From the NCBI GenBank assembly GCA_044841755.1, contig JAXOFM010000001.1:310001-374000 (forward strand): a DNA stretch of 64,000 nucleotides, in the 5' to 3' direction. Shown one piece after another: positions 1 through 9,454 of the stretch (position 1 is its first letter; each line of letters begins with the position of its first letter). The notes below the pieces were generated by a model. The model was not told the origin of the DNA. It was given only the letters and a program-made list of their open reading frames with translations, and made no database searches. The stretch comes from CAZAPO01 sp044841755. Its GTDB lineage: Bacteria; Bacteroidota; Bacteroidia; Flavobacteriales; Flavobacteriaceae. Both the position numbers and the translations under genes were made by a program.

Positions 1-3000
1 AACAGTCAAACGCTCCCGCATTTGCCAAATTTTCAAATGCTTTTTTATTAGCTGCTCGCAGATCAATACGCTTTGCCAAATCAAAGATCGATCTATAGTT
101 TCCTTCTTCTTTTCTTTGATTTACAATAGTCTTTACAGCTCCATGGCCAACACCCTTAATAGCGCCCATTCCAAAACGAACAGCACCATCTTTGTTCACT
201 GAGAATTTATAATATGATTCGTTTACATCTGGCCCAAGCACATTCAGCTTCATGCGTTTACATTCTTCCATAAAGAAAGTAACTTGCTTGATGTCGTTCA
301 TGTTATTCGATAGCACCGCTGCCATATATTCTGCTGGATAATGTGCTTTTAAATAAGCTGTTTGATAAGCGATCCAAGCATAACAAGTTGAATGTGATTT
401 ATTGAAGGCATAACTCGCAAAAGCTTCCCAGTCTTTCCAAATCTTTTCTAACTTGTCTTTATCCATTCCCTTTGCAGCAGCTTGCTCAAGAAATTTTGGT
501 TTCATTTTATCAAGAACTGCTTTCTGCTTCTTACCCATTGCCTTACGAAGAACGTCTGCTTCACCTTTGGTAAAATCTGCGAGCTTTTGAGAAAGTAACA
601 TTACTTGCTCTTGGTAAACTGTAATTCCATAAGTTTCCTTCAAATATTCTTCTAATTCTGGAAGGTCATATTCAATTTCCTCTTCTCCATGCTTACGTCT
701 AATAAAACTTGGAATATATTCCATTGGCCCTGGACGATACAATGCATTCATTGCAATAAGGTCATCAAAAACAGTTGGCTTTAAATCGCGCATGTGCTTT
801 TGCATCCCAGGAGATTCGTATTGAAATATCCCAACAGTTTCTCCTCTTTGGAATAATGCGTATGTATCTTCATCATCAAGCGGAAAATTATCAGGATCCA
901 ACTCAATACCATGTTTTGCTTTTACAATCTTGCACGTATCCTTGATAAGGGTTAAGGTTTTCAGACCAAGGAAATCCATTTTTAGCAATCCAGCCTCCTC
1001 AACAACCGAGTTATCAAACTGGGTAACATACAGATCAGAATCTTTAGCAGTAGCAACTGGAACAAAATTGGTAATATCGTCAGGTGTAATGATCACACCG
1101 CAGGCATGAATTCCTGTATTTCTAACGGAACCTTCGAGTGTACGTGCTAAATTCACAGTTTCAGCTTCTAGATCATCGCCTTCAGAGATATTCAACAGCT
1201 GGTTGATCTTCTCCATATCTTCAGATCTGAACTTAGCTTTTAAATCCTTTTCATCAACTCCAAAAATCTTATTCAGTTTAGACATTGTTGGAATTAACTT
1301 CGCTAATCTATCAGCATCATGAAGCGGAAGATCTAATACCCTCGCGGTATCACGAATCGATGATTTAGCAGCCATTGTACCATAGGTAATAATTTGTGCT
1401 ACCTGATTTGCACCATACTTGTCAATCACATAATCCATTACTCGACCTCGTCCTTCATCATCAAAATCAATATCGATATCTGGCATACTGATTCGATCAG
1501 GATTCAAGAAACGCTCAAAAAGAAGATCGTATTTAATCGGATCTATATTGGTAATCCACAAGCAATAAGCAACTACTGATCCTGCCGCCGAACCACGACC
1601 TGGACCCACAGAAACATTCATATTTCTCGCTTCACGAATAAAGTCTTCAACGATCAAGAAATAACCAGGGTAACCTGTATTTTCAATAGTAGCAAGCTCA
1701 AAATCCAGTCGTTCTTTAATTCCCTGTGTGATTTCGCCATAGCGCTTTTTGGCTCCTTCATATGTAAGGTATCTTAAATAAGCATTCTCACCTCGTTTAC
1801 CTCCATCAACCAAATCTTCAGCGTCTTTAAACTCTTCTGGTATATCAAACTTTGGAAGTAATACATCTCTAGCGAGTTCAAACGGTTCAATCTTATCTAC
1901 TACTTCTTGAATATTAGAAATGGCGCTAGGAGTTTCTTTGAAGATCTCCTTCATCTCATCAGAAGATTTAAAATAGTACTCCTGATTTGGCAATCCGAAA
2001 CGATAACCCCTTCCTCTACCTATTGGTGTTGCTTGCTTCTCTCCATCTTTTACACAAAGTAAAATATCGTGTGCATTGGCATCTTCCTTACTTGCATAAT
2101 AGGTGTTATTGGATGCAACAAGTTTTACATTGTGCTTTTTAGCCAGCGACTTTAAAACTTGGTTAGCTCTTCGTTCGTCTTCCTGTTGATGTTGCATCAA
2201 CTCCACATAAAGGTCATCACCAAACAGCTCTTTCCACCACAGCAACGCTTCTTCCGCTTGCTTTTCTCCTATATTTAGAATCTTACTTGGAACTTCTCCG
2301 TAAAGATTCCCTGTAAGTACAATTACATCTTCTTTATATTTCTCTACTACAGATTTATCAATTCTTGGCACATAATAAAACCCTTCTGTGTAGGCAATAG
2401 AAGACATTTTAGCTAAGTTCTGATAACCATTTTTATTCTTAGCTAACATCACGATCTGATAACCGTAATCTTTATGAGTTTTATTGGTTCTATCATCACA
2501 AACAAAAAACTCGCAACCTATAATTGGTTTGATTTCTTTACCATCAAAAGATTCCCCATTTTCTTTTGCCTCAGTTCTTTTAGTCTTTACTGATCTGTTA
2601 TGATTTGATATCTCTTTTACAAAATGAAAAGCTCCCATCATATTAGCATGATCTGTCAACGCAACTGCAGGCATATTGTTCTTAACTGCAGCACCAACTA
2701 GGTCTTTAATACTTATGGTAGATTGAAGTATTGAGAACTGCGAATGATTATGTAAATGAACAAAATCAACATTACCAAGTGAGGCTATCTCTTCGGTTGA
2801 AATAGTATCATCATCGACTTGAGATTCTTCTTGCTGCAATCGCTCATTAATCTTAGCTGAAGCCTCTTTTAAATTAATATGTTTTAGACCAATGAGTTCA
2901 ACTTCAGCTGGATTCTCTTCATTAAATTTCTTAAAGTAGTCAGGCTGAACATCAAGCTCTTCTTTTGTAAACTCTTCTCTTCTTATTAATTCAAGAAAGC

Positions 3001-3544
3001 ATCTTGTAGTAGCTTCAACATCGGCAGTTGCATTATGCGCTTCTTCAAAGGCTTCCCCAAATAAATATTGATGGAGCTCTGTTAAGGTTGGTAGTTTATA
3101 TTTTCCTCCTCTACCTCCTGGAATTTTACATAACAATGCCGTGTGCTCTGTACATGTATCTAAAACTGGTAATTCTTGAAGTGGAGTAGCAACATCTTCT
3201 CTAAAAAACTCGCAACCCATAATATTGATATCAAACCCAACATTTTGCCCAACAACAAAATTGGTTTTCTGAAGTGCTTCGTTAAACCTCTCTAAAACCT
3301 CATTTAGAGGAACACCTTTTTCCTGAGCTAACTCTGTAGAAATACCATGAATTTTTTCTGCATCATATGGAATGTTAAACCCATCTGGCTTCACCAAATA
3401 ATCTTGATGCTCGATGCAATTTCCTATAGCGTCATGTAATTGCCATGCGATTTGAATACACCTTGGCCAATTATCTGTATCACTTATTGGCGCATTCCAT
3501 CGTTTTGGTAATCCTGTAGTTTCTGTATCAAAAATTAAATACAT
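1..3544 (-). CDS. dnaE: DNA polymerase III alpha subunit with N-terminal exonuclease domain (3' end beyond window)
   Basis: Replicative DNA polymerase, read by translating the reverse strand from the ATG at 3542-3544; about 1181 codons are present and the C-terminus lies outside the window. The first ~180 residues form a DEDDh proofreading exonuclease: FDTETTG near residues 6-12, NVGFD, and HNATAD. A PHP domain follows from about residue 258 (HLHNHS, LTDHA). The polymerase core then shows GPGRGSAAGS and the catalytic acidic run PDIDIDFDD near residue 690, followed by RPGPM and FNKSHS. Most bacteria encode the proofreading subunit (DnaQ) separately; here it is fused, as in other flavobacterial DnaE proteins. 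The start is well placed because FDTETTG begins at residue 6. The upstream gene is divergent. Confidence 0.97.
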   Translation of the reverse strand, partial: MYLIFDTETTGLPKRWNAPISDTDNWPRCIQIAWQLHDAIGNCIEHQDYLVKPDGFNIPYDAEKIHGISTELAQEKGVPLNEVLERFNEALQKTNFVVGQNVGFDINIMGCEFFREDVATPLQELPVLDTCTEHTALLCKIPGGRGGKYKLPTLTELHQYLFGEAFEEAHNATADVEATTRCFLELIRREEFTKEELDVQPDYFKKFNEENPAEVELIGLKHINLKEASAKINERLQQEESQVDDDTISTEEIASLGNVDFVHLHNHSQFSILQSTISIKDLVGAAVKNNMPAVALTDHANMMGAFHFVKEISNHNRSVKTKRTEAKENGESFDGKEIKPIIGCEFFVCDDRTNKTHKDYGYQIVMLAKNKNGYQNLAKMSSIAYTEGFYYVPRIDKSVVEKYKEDVIVLTGNLYGEVPSKILNIGEKQAEEALLWWKELFGDDLYVELMQHQQEDERRANQVLKSLAKKHNVKLVASNNTYYASKEDANAHDILLCVKDGEKQATPIGRGRGYRFGLPNQEYYFKSSDEMKEIFKETPSAISNIQEVVDKIEPFELARDVLLPKFDIPEEFKDAEDLVDGGKRGENAYLRYLTYEGAKKRYGEITQGIKERLDFELATIENTGYPGYFLIVEDFIREARNMNVSVGPGRGSAAGSVVAYCLWITNIDPIKYDLLFERFLNPDRISMPDIDIDFDDEGRGRVMDYVIDKYGANQVAQIITYGTMAAKSSIRDTARVLDLPLHDADRLAKLIPTMSKLNKIFGVDEKDLKAKFRSEDMEKINQLLNISEGDDLEAETVNLARTLEGSVRNTGIHACGVIITPDDITNFVPVATAKDSDLYVTQFDNSVVEEAGLLKMDFLGLKTLTLIKDTCKIVKAKHGIELDPDNFPLDDEDTYALFQRGETVGIFQYESPGMQKHMRDLKPTVFDDLIAMNALYRPGPMEYIPSFIRRKHGEEEIEYDLPELEEYLKETYGITVYQEQVMLLSQKLADFTKGEADVLRKAMGKKQKAVLDKMKPKFLEQAAAKGMDKDKLEKIWKDWEAFASYAFNKSHSTCYAWIAYQTAYLKAHYPAEYMAAVLSNNMNDIKQVTFFMEECKRMKLNVLGPDVNESYYKFSVNKDGAVRFGMGAIKGVGHGAVKTIVNQRKEEGNYRSIFDLAKRIDLRAANKKAFENLANAGAFDC

Positions 3545-3711
3545 GCAGTGTTCAATGGTTAAGATATTGTCTATACTATTTTCGCAAAAAACGAAGTGTA
3601 TAAAAATACATATTTACATCACTTTTCAACAAAGAAGTTATAAACATTTGTAAACAAAAAAACAGCCTATTTTTAACTAAAAAATTATACTTTAGGTCAA
3701 AATTTTAATAT

Positions 3712-4770
3712 ATGAAACTCAAACTATTTTTCTTTGGAATGCTAGTTATACTTTTTACATCTTGTTCTCAAAATATTCCCTTATATGTGGGCACTTATAC
3801 AAATGGTGAAAGCGACGGGATTCACAAACTAGATTTCAATACTGAAACTGGTGAGTTAAGTAACTTAGCATTAATGGTTGAAACAGACGACCCTTCTTTT
3901 ATAAGCTATTCTCCAGATAGAAATTACATGTATGCAGTTAACGAAGGAAGTGGTTTTGTTTCTTCTTTTAAATTAGAAAAGGATGGAAAACTAACTCCAA
4001 TAAACAGAGTTTCAAGTAAAGGTGGAGCTCCTTGTCATATATCTTTAAATGATGAAGGGAGCAAAGCCGTAGTTTCAAATTACTTAGGAGGTAATATTGC
4101 GCTCTACAATATTAACAATGATGGAAGTTTAACTGAAGCTGTACAAGTATTTGATCATAATGCCGAAAACGAAGCTTCCCATGCCCATTTTGCAGAGTTC
4201 TTTAAAAACTCAATTTATGTTTCCGATTTAGGTAGAAATGCTTTATATGAGTATCAACTTAAAAATAATGATTATGAATTAAAATCTCCTTCACTGGTTG
4301 TTCCTAATGGAAATCCAGGGCCTAGACACTTTGCAATTACCAATGACGGAAAATATATATACAGTATTAATGAATATGGAAATTCGATTGTCTCTATTGA
4401 AAAAACCGATAATGGTTATAATCGACTTGGTGAAGATTCTACATTGGATAAAGACTTTCAAGGAGATAGTTATTGTGCCGACATTCATTTATCCAAAGAT
4501 GAAAAGTATTTGTATGGCTCCAATAGAGGTGAAAACTCAATTGCAGTTTTTGAAAGAGATTCTGAAACAGGAAAAATCAATAAAATTCAAAACATTTCTG
4601 TTGAAGGTGATTGGCCACGAAATTTCACTTTAGACCCTTCAGGTAAGTTTCTATTAGTTGCTAACCAAAAGAGCAGTAATATTTCTGTTTTTAAAGTTGA
4701 TAAAGCGTCAGGGAAACTATCTTTTTTAAATACTATTAAAATCCCCACTCCAGTTTGTCTTCTTTTTTAG
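3712..4770 (+). CDS. Lactonase family beta-propeller lipoprotein (6-phosphogluconolactonase-like)
   Basis: 352 residues. A lipoprotein signal peptide ends in the lipobox FTSC (lipidated Cys18), so the mature protein is anchored in a membrane on the periplasmic or outer face. The rest resembles the seven-bladed propeller lactonase family (YbhE/Pgl type): YVGTYTNGESDGI at the start of the domain, repeated SPDRNYMYAVNE-like blades, NPGPRH, and SNRGENSIAVF. E. coli Pgl is cytosolic and hydrolyses 6-phosphogluconolactone. An exported lipoprotein cannot easily reach that substrate, so the true substrate is probably another lactone or sugar derivative. The gene stands alone between divergent dnaE and the rpsP promoter. 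Confidence 0.85.
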   Translation: MKLKLFFFGMLVILFTSCSQNIPLYVGTYTNGESDGIHKLDFNTETGELSNLALMVETDDPSFISYSPDRNYMYAVNEGSGFVSSFKLEKDGKLTPINRVSSKGGAPCHISLNDEGSKAVVSNYLGGNIALYNINNDGSLTEAVQVFDHNAENEASHAHFAEFFKNSIYVSDLGRNALYEYQLKNNDYELKSPSLVVPNGNPGPRHFAITNDGKYIYSINEYGNSIVSIEKTDNGYNRLGEDSTLDKDFQGDSYCADIHLSKDEKYLYGSNRGENSIAVFERDSETGKINKIQNISVEGDWPRNFTLDPSGKFLLVANQKSSNISVFKVDKASGKLSFLNTIKIPTPVCLLF

Positions 4771-4803
4771 CTCATAATGCTCTATTTAGAATTCAATAAA
4801 GCA

Positions 4804-4832
4804 TTGGTTTTTAAAAAAATATAGTATATTTG
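4804..4832 (+). promoter_or_regulatory. Promoter of rpsP (Bacteroidota type)
   Basis: A TTGG box at 4804-4807 and TATATTTG at 4825-4832 match the Bacteroidota -33 (TTTG) and -7 (TAnnTTTG) elements with suitable spacing. Transcription would start near 4838, giving a leader of about 40 bases. That leader contains a small hairpin, GAGGT (4850-4854) with ACCTC (4860-4864). Confidence 0.75.
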
Positions 4833-4878
4833 CGCCCTTATTAATAACAGAGGTCGTGAACCTCACTAATTAATTTTT

Positions 4879-5400
4879 ATGCCAGTTAAAATTAGATTAC
4901 AAAGACACGGTAAAAAAGGAAAACCTTTTTACTGGATTGTTGCAGCAGATGCAAGAGCAAAAAGAGATGGTAAATTCCTAGAAAAATTAGGAACTTATAA
5001 TCCAAATGTAAACCCAGCACAAATTGATCTTAACGTTGACGGTGCGGTTCAATGGCTTCAAAATGGAGCGCAACCAACTGATACTGCAAGAGCAATTTTA
5101 TCTTACAAAGGTGCAATGCTTAAAAATCACCTTGCAGGTGGTGTTGCTAAAGGTGCTTTCTCTGAAGAAGAAGCTGAGAAGAAATTCCAAGCTTGGTTAG
5201 ATGAAAAAGCTGCTAAGATTGAAGATAAAGCTAGTGGTTTAGCTAAAGCAGAAGCTAAAGCTAAAGCGGAAGCTCTTGAAGCTGAAAAAGCTGTAAACGA
5301 AGCAAGAATTGCTGCTGCAGCTCCTGAAGTTGAAGAAGAAGTTGCTGAAGAAGAAGCTCCAGCTGATGAGGCTACAGAAGCTAGCAACGAAGAAGAGTAA
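4879..5400 (+). CDS. rpsP: 30S ribosomal protein S16 with long Ala/Glu/Lys-rich tail
   Basis: 173 residues. Residues 1-80 are a canonical S16 (PVKIRLQRHGKKGKPFYWIV, followed by DARAKRDGKFLEKLGTYNP). The remaining ~90 residues are not part of the usual 80-90 residue protein: a charged linker, then a low-complexity A/E/K stretch (KAEAKAKAEALEAEKA) and a very acidic C-terminus rich in E and A. Bacteroidota S16 proteins commonly carry such an extension; its role is unknown to me. The gene is followed at once by a strong terminator, and then by rimM and trmN6 on the same strand. trmD and rplS, its usual neighbours in other phyla, are absent here. Confidence 0.97.
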   Translation: MPVKIRLQRHGKKGKPFYWIVAADARAKRDGKFLEKLGTYNPNVNPAQIDLNVDGAVQWLQNGAQPTDTARAILSYKGAMLKNHLAGGVAKGAFSEEEAEKKFQAWLDEKAAKIEDKASGLAKAEAKAKAEALEAEKAVNEARIAAAAPEVEEEVAEEEAPADEATEASNEEE

Positions 5401-5423
5401 AAAAATTAATTTTTTATACTTTT

Positions 5424-5453
5424 AAACCTGATAGCTCTCTATCAGGTTTTTTT
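5424..5453 (+). terminator. Rho-independent terminator after rpsP
   Basis: AAACCTGATAG (5424-5434) pairs perfectly with CTATCAGGTTT (5439-5449) around a CTCT loop and runs into a T tract to 5453. It lies between rpsP and rimM, so much rpsP mRNA may end here. Confidence 0.9.
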
Positions 5454-5463
5454 ATGTTTTTGA

Positions 5464-5991
5464 ATGAAAAAAGAAGATTGCTTTTATTTAGGAAAAATTG
5501 TTAAGAAGTATAGCTTTAAAGGTGAAGTTTTGGCGAAATTAGATACTGATCAGCCAGAACTTTATAAAAATTTAGATGCTATCTTTGTTTCCTCTAGAAA
5601 TACTTTGGTACCATACTTTATTGAAAACTCTCAATTACACAAGTCTGACTTGCTCAGAATAAAATTTGAAGATGTTGAAACCGAAGAAGAAGCAGATACT
5701 CTTCTTAAAAGTGAACTCTATCTTCCTCTTGAATTACTACCAAAACTAGAAGGTAATAAATTCTATTATCACGAGGTCATTGGGTTCATTATAATAGATG
5801 TTGAATTTGGTAAAGTTGGTACTATAACAGCCATTAATGATTCTACAGCGCAGGCACTTTTTGAAATAGACCGAGACGGTTTAGAAATACTCATTCCAAT
5901 GAATGACGAGTTCATTAAAGAAGTGAATCGTGAGGAAAAAACCATTACCGTTCAAACACCGCCTGGGCTAATTGACCTATATATTGAATAA
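5464..5991 (+). CDS. rimM: Ribosome maturation factor RimM
   Basis: 175 residues, normal length. The N-terminal RimM domain begins FYLGKIVKKYSFKGEVLAKLDTD, matching the family's 'G+I.k..G.kGEv' opening. The C-terminal PRC-barrel half starts near FYYHEVIGF and ends with LIPMNDEFI and the PPGLIDL motif typical of RimM. RimM binds S19 in the 30S head during late assembly. It sits downstream of rpsP, a conserved partnership, and its stop codon shares one base with the start of the next gene (TAATG), suggesting translational coupling. Confidence 0.95.
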   Translation: MKKEDCFYLGKIVKKYSFKGEVLAKLDTDQPELYKNLDAIFVSSRNTLVPYFIENSQLHKSDLLRIKFEDVETEEEADTLLKSELYLPLELLPKLEGNKFYYHEVIGFIIIDVEFGKVGTITAINDSTAQALFEIDRDGLEILIPMNDEFIKEVNREEKTITVQTPPGLIDLYIE

Positions 5992-6707
5992 TGTCAAGTA
6001 AACCTTTTAAGTTTAAGCAATTCAATATAGAACAAGATCAATGCGCAATGAAAATTGGTACTGATGGAGTTCTTCTTGGAGCTTGGTCTAACATAGACCA
6101 TAATCCATTTTCAATTTTAGACATTGGTGCTGGTACCGGAATCGTCTCACTAATGCTGGCTCAAAGAAGTAACTCAGAAGTTATAGATGCCATCGAAATC
6201 GATGATTTAGCCTATGAACAGTGTGTCTCAAATTTTGAAAACTCACCATGGGGAGATCGATTGTTTTGTTACCATGCTTCCTTTCAGGAATTTGCTGAAG
6301 AGATCGATGATAAATACGATTTGATAGTTTCTAATCCTCCATTCTACACAACCCAATACAAAAGTGAAAATACGCAACGTGACCTAGCACGATTTGAAGA
6401 TGCTCTTCCTTTTGAACACTTGATATATGGAGTCTCAAAACTACTCGAGCAAAGTGGAAAGTTTATAATTGTTATTCCTTTTTCAGAGGAACAAAATTTT
6501 CTCAGGTTAGCTCAAGAATTATACTTGTTTCCTTCTAAAATTTTAAGGGTTAAAGGAAATCCTAGATCTGAAATAAAAAGATCACTAATTGAACTAACCT
6601 TTAATAATATTGACGTAAATATTTCTGAATTAATTATAGAAACTGAAAGACATCGGTACACGACTGAATATATAGAGCTAACTAAAGATTTCTATCTAAA
6701 GATGTAA
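5991..6707 (+). CDS. trmN6: tRNA1(Val) A37 N6-methyltransferase (TrmN6 family)
   Basis: 238 residues. A class I SAM-dependent methyltransferase: motif I is DIGAGTGIVSL (residues 44-54) and the N6-adenine motif is NPPF (115-118). The N-terminal K-P-F-K-F-K-Q-F and M-K-I-G-T-D-G-V-L-L-G stretches are characteristic of TrmN6 (YfiC), which modifies A37 of tRNA Val. It starts one base inside the rimM stop codon, forming a translation-related gene pair. Confidence 0.9.
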   Translation: MSSKPFKFKQFNIEQDQCAMKIGTDGVLLGAWSNIDHNPFSILDIGAGTGIVSLMLAQRSNSEVIDAIEIDDLAYEQCVSNFENSPWGDRLFCYHASFQEFAEEIDDKYDLIVSNPPFYTTQYKSENTQRDLARFEDALPFEHLIYGVSKLLEQSGKFIIVIPFSEEQNFLRLAQELYLFPSKILRVKGNPRSEIKRSLIELTFNNIDVNISELIIETERHRYTTEYIELTKDFYLKM

Positions 6708-6765
6708 GGTTTGCAATTTTCCTTAACTTACAGGAAGATTAATTAAACTGGCAAAACTTCACATC

Positions 6766-8514
6766 ATGAAATTTCTTAGAATTTTTCCACTTGCATTACT
6801 TCTTATATTTAGTTCATGTAAAAAAGAAAAAGAAACTACTTTAACTGTAGTTGATGATGGCGATCCACAATTTGCAACTTCAACTAATGGTATGGTTGCT
6901 GCGGCACAACCATTAGCAACCCAAGCTGGTTTAGAAATTCTTGAAGCTGGCGGAAATGCTGCTGATGCTGCTCTAGCCACAGCATTTGTTATCTCAGTTG
7001 TTGAACCAACTATGAATAGTATCGGTGGAAGAAACTTGGTTTTAGTAAGAAAAAAAGATGGTTCTTTTCAAGGATATAATGGAATGACAGAAGTACCGCT
7101 AAGCTATATACCACCTGAAACTCCTGTTAGAGACGGACATAAAACCATAGCAACTCCTGGAGTGGTTGCTTCGTTAATGCGGTTGTATAAAGAACATGGT
7201 TCACTTCCTTTACCTCAAATTATGGAAGCTTCTATAAGACATGCGATGGAAGGGTTTGAAATTCTTCCAGGAGAAGCAGCAAGGCATAAAATTGCTCATA
7301 AAGCCATGTTAGGTAATGCTGGATTTCGAGGTCAGATGCTAAAGCAAGACTCTCTTCTTTATGAAGTTGGAGAAGTTTTAAGACAACCTGCACTAGCTCA
7401 AACTCTGGAAAGGATTGCCAATACCGAAGGTAAAGATTTTTACGAAGGTGAGACGGCTCAAAAAATTGTAGCAGACATGGAGGCTAATGGCGGTTATGTA
7501 ACTCTGGAAGATCTTCAAAAATATGAAGCTCCAGATATGCGCTACGTAACTACCAATTATCGAGGTTATCAAATTCACACAATGCCTGCGCCATCTGGTG
7601 GAGGTTTATTGGTCAAAACACTAAATATCCTAGAATATTTTGACCTGAGTTCAGTCAATGATGCACAATGGGCTGCAATTGTCAATCAAGCCTTGGCAAT
7701 TTCCGTCAACACCATGGAAACTCATTATAAGGAAGAAGATCTTGACCTTGTTCAAAGTAAAGAATGGGCAAAAGAACAAGCAGCTTCTGTTATTGTCCCA
7801 AAAATTGAAACTAATAAAGCGGCTTATAATTTCAATTTAGATGATACCACACTTCTAGTTGATAACACAGATTGGAGTGGAAATACTTGGGGAGAAGATA
7901 GTCATCATACCACACATTTTGTTACTGCAGATTGCCAAGGTATGGTAGTTTCTATCACGCAAACAGTTGGTCCTCTATTTGGGTCAAAAGTGATAACTCC
8001 AGATTTAGGATTTGTTTATGCATCGACCATGGGGACTTATTTATCAAATTCTGATCAAGCTCCAGGTTCAAGACCGAGAACAACCATTGCTCCAACTGTT
8101 GTCACAAAAGATGGTGAAACAGTCATGGTGCTAGGTGCAGCTGGTGGATTAAGAATTCTATCTGGAATTGCACAAACTATTTCTCGACACATAGATCGTG
8201 GTTTAGATATTAAAGCAGCTGTTGCTGCTCCAAGAATTCATCCAGAAATGGTTATTGATGAGGAAACTAAAAAGCGAAAATTTGTTGGCACAAAATTTAG
8301 TGCAGAATTTACACCAAACAATGGCTGGAAAGCTAATGACTCAATTAGTTGGAAAGAAGCCAATTTTGACGTAAAAAGTATCACAAGATATGGAGCCTTT
8401 GCAAGAGTACATGCTGTTTTTTATGATGCTAAAACAAATACTTGGACTGGAGTAGCCGACCCGGATTGGGAGGGAACTGCCGAAGGGCCTGATAAATCAG
8501 ATTGTGAATATTAA
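6766..8514 (+). CDS. ggt: Gamma-glutamyltransferase, predicted lipoprotein
   Basis: 582 residues. The signal peptide ends in the lipobox FSSC, so the enzyme is exported and lipid-anchored. It is an N-terminal nucleophile hydrolase that self-cleaves before a threonine and transfers or hydrolyses gamma-glutamyl groups, for example from glutathione. Family signatures are GMVAAAQPLAT, EAGGNAADAALATAF, the PAPSGGG segment, and the processing site with nucleophile Thr382 in H-T-T-H-F (382-385), followed by PGSRPRTTIAPT. Length is normal. The gene ends convergently with the next one, sharing stop-codon bases at 8511-8514. Confidence 0.93.
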   Translation: MKFLRIFPLALLLIFSSCKKEKETTLTVVDDGDPQFATSTNGMVAAAQPLATQAGLEILEAGGNAADAALATAFVISVVEPTMNSIGGRNLVLVRKKDGSFQGYNGMTEVPLSYIPPETPVRDGHKTIATPGVVASLMRLYKEHGSLPLPQIMEASIRHAMEGFEILPGEAARHKIAHKAMLGNAGFRGQMLKQDSLLYEVGEVLRQPALAQTLERIANTEGKDFYEGETAQKIVADMEANGGYVTLEDLQKYEAPDMRYVTTNYRGYQIHTMPAPSGGGLLVKTLNILEYFDLSSVNDAQWAAIVNQALAISVNTMETHYKEEDLDLVQSKEWAKEQAASVIVPKIETNKAAYNFNLDDTTLLVDNTDWSGNTWGEDSHHTTHFVTADCQGMVVSITQTVGPLFGSKVITPDLGFVYASTMGTYLSNSDQAPGSRPRTTIAPTVVTKDGETVMVLGAAGGLRILSGIAQTISRHIDRGLDIKAAVAAPRIHPEMVIDEETKKRKFVGTKFSAEFTPNNGWKANDSISWKEANFDVKSITRYGAFARVHAVFYDAKTNTWTGVADPDWEGTAEGPDKSDCEY

Positions 8515-9389
8515 CGAACTCTAATCAAAGGGCGTGTTAAACAAGTAGGTCCACCACCACCTTTAACACTAATCTCATCACCTTTATAGGTTTCTACTTT
8601 ACAACCAGCGTCTACCAATCGTTGTTTTGTTATTGGGTTGCCTTCAACCATTATACAATGCCTTGGAGCGATTGCCAAAACATTACATCCCATGGAATCG
8701 AATTCTTCATCTGGAACTTCAACCAAATTGAACCCTCTTGAAATTAATTCGTTTCTAAAGGTTATTGGCATTAATGGAGAATAAACTACTGCTAGATCTT
8801 TATCAACAGGGCTTAAAATAGACATTAAGTGAAACACATCTTGTTCTCCTTTATAATGCGGTAATTCGGCAACAATCACTTCAACACCTTTGGGTTCTAT
8901 TAATTCTTTTAATTGTTTAATCCCCTCATAATTGGTTCTGTACGTATGACCAACAGCAAGTGTCTTCTCGTCTAACCAAGCTACATCACCACCTTCCAAA
9001 GTTCCTGGGCTTTGAATTACTCCTAAAATATCAACCTCATGTTCTCCAAAAGTTTTTTCATGTGATTTAGGCTCATTTACTCTTCCTTCTTTACCCATAT
9101 TACATATAATCATTCCAAAATCTGTGGCAATTGAAGCATCTCTACAATAAATTGAATCAATTTTGGTATTATCATCATATGGGAAAAACTGTAAGCCAAC
9201 ATTACTATCTATTAAGCATTGTTCAAAAGCTTCATATTCATCAATAGATTCGTCAAAATCTGGCCTAGACAAATAGTTAAGATCTTTCCATTGTTCACTT
9301 AAATGAATATCTGAGACAAAGGCCTTTTTTGCCGATTTTAAATAGACCGTTTGAAGTTTTAAATATTCGGAATGTGAAGTTATACTCAT
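8511..9389 (-). CDS. Dimethylarginine dimethylaminohydrolase-like guanidino-group-modifying enzyme
   Basis: 292 residues from the ATG at 9387-9389. An upstream in-frame extension begins with TTG and would crowd the divergent gene, so the internal ATG is preferred. The fold is the arginine deiminase/amidinotransferase superfamily: R83-D84 in YCRDAS, the LEGGDV substrate loop (E132), catalytic His187 in VFHLMS, and nucleophile Cys283 in GGGGPTCLTRPL. These features fit DDAH (dimethylarginine to citrulline and dimethylamine), but arginine deiminase or another guanidine substrate cannot be ruled out. It is divergent from the Rieske oxygenase at 9455. Confidence 0.82.
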   Translation of the reverse strand: MSITSHSEYLKLQTVYLKSAKKAFVSDIHLSEQWKDLNYLSRPDFDESIDEYEAFEQCLIDSNVGLQFFPYDDNTKIDSIYCRDASIATDFGMIICNMGKEGRVNEPKSHEKTFGEHEVDILGVIQSPGTLEGGDVAWLDEKTLAVGHTYRTNYEGIKQLKELIEPKGVEVIVAELPHYKGEQDVFHLMSILSPVDKDLAVVYSPLMPITFRNELISRGFNLVEVPDEEFDSMGCNVLAIAPRHCIMVEGNPITKQRLVDAGCKVETYKGDEISVKGGGGPTCLTRPLIRVR

Positions 9390-9454
9390 TAAGTTATTTA
9401 AGAAATTTTTAATGCGTAAATTAGAAGCGCTAACCAAATTACAATTATTTTCTG

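Noticed and set aside
5127..5387. A long open frame on the reverse strand inside rpsP
   Set aside because: It is the antisense reading of the Ala/Glu-rich tail of S16 and has no independent support.
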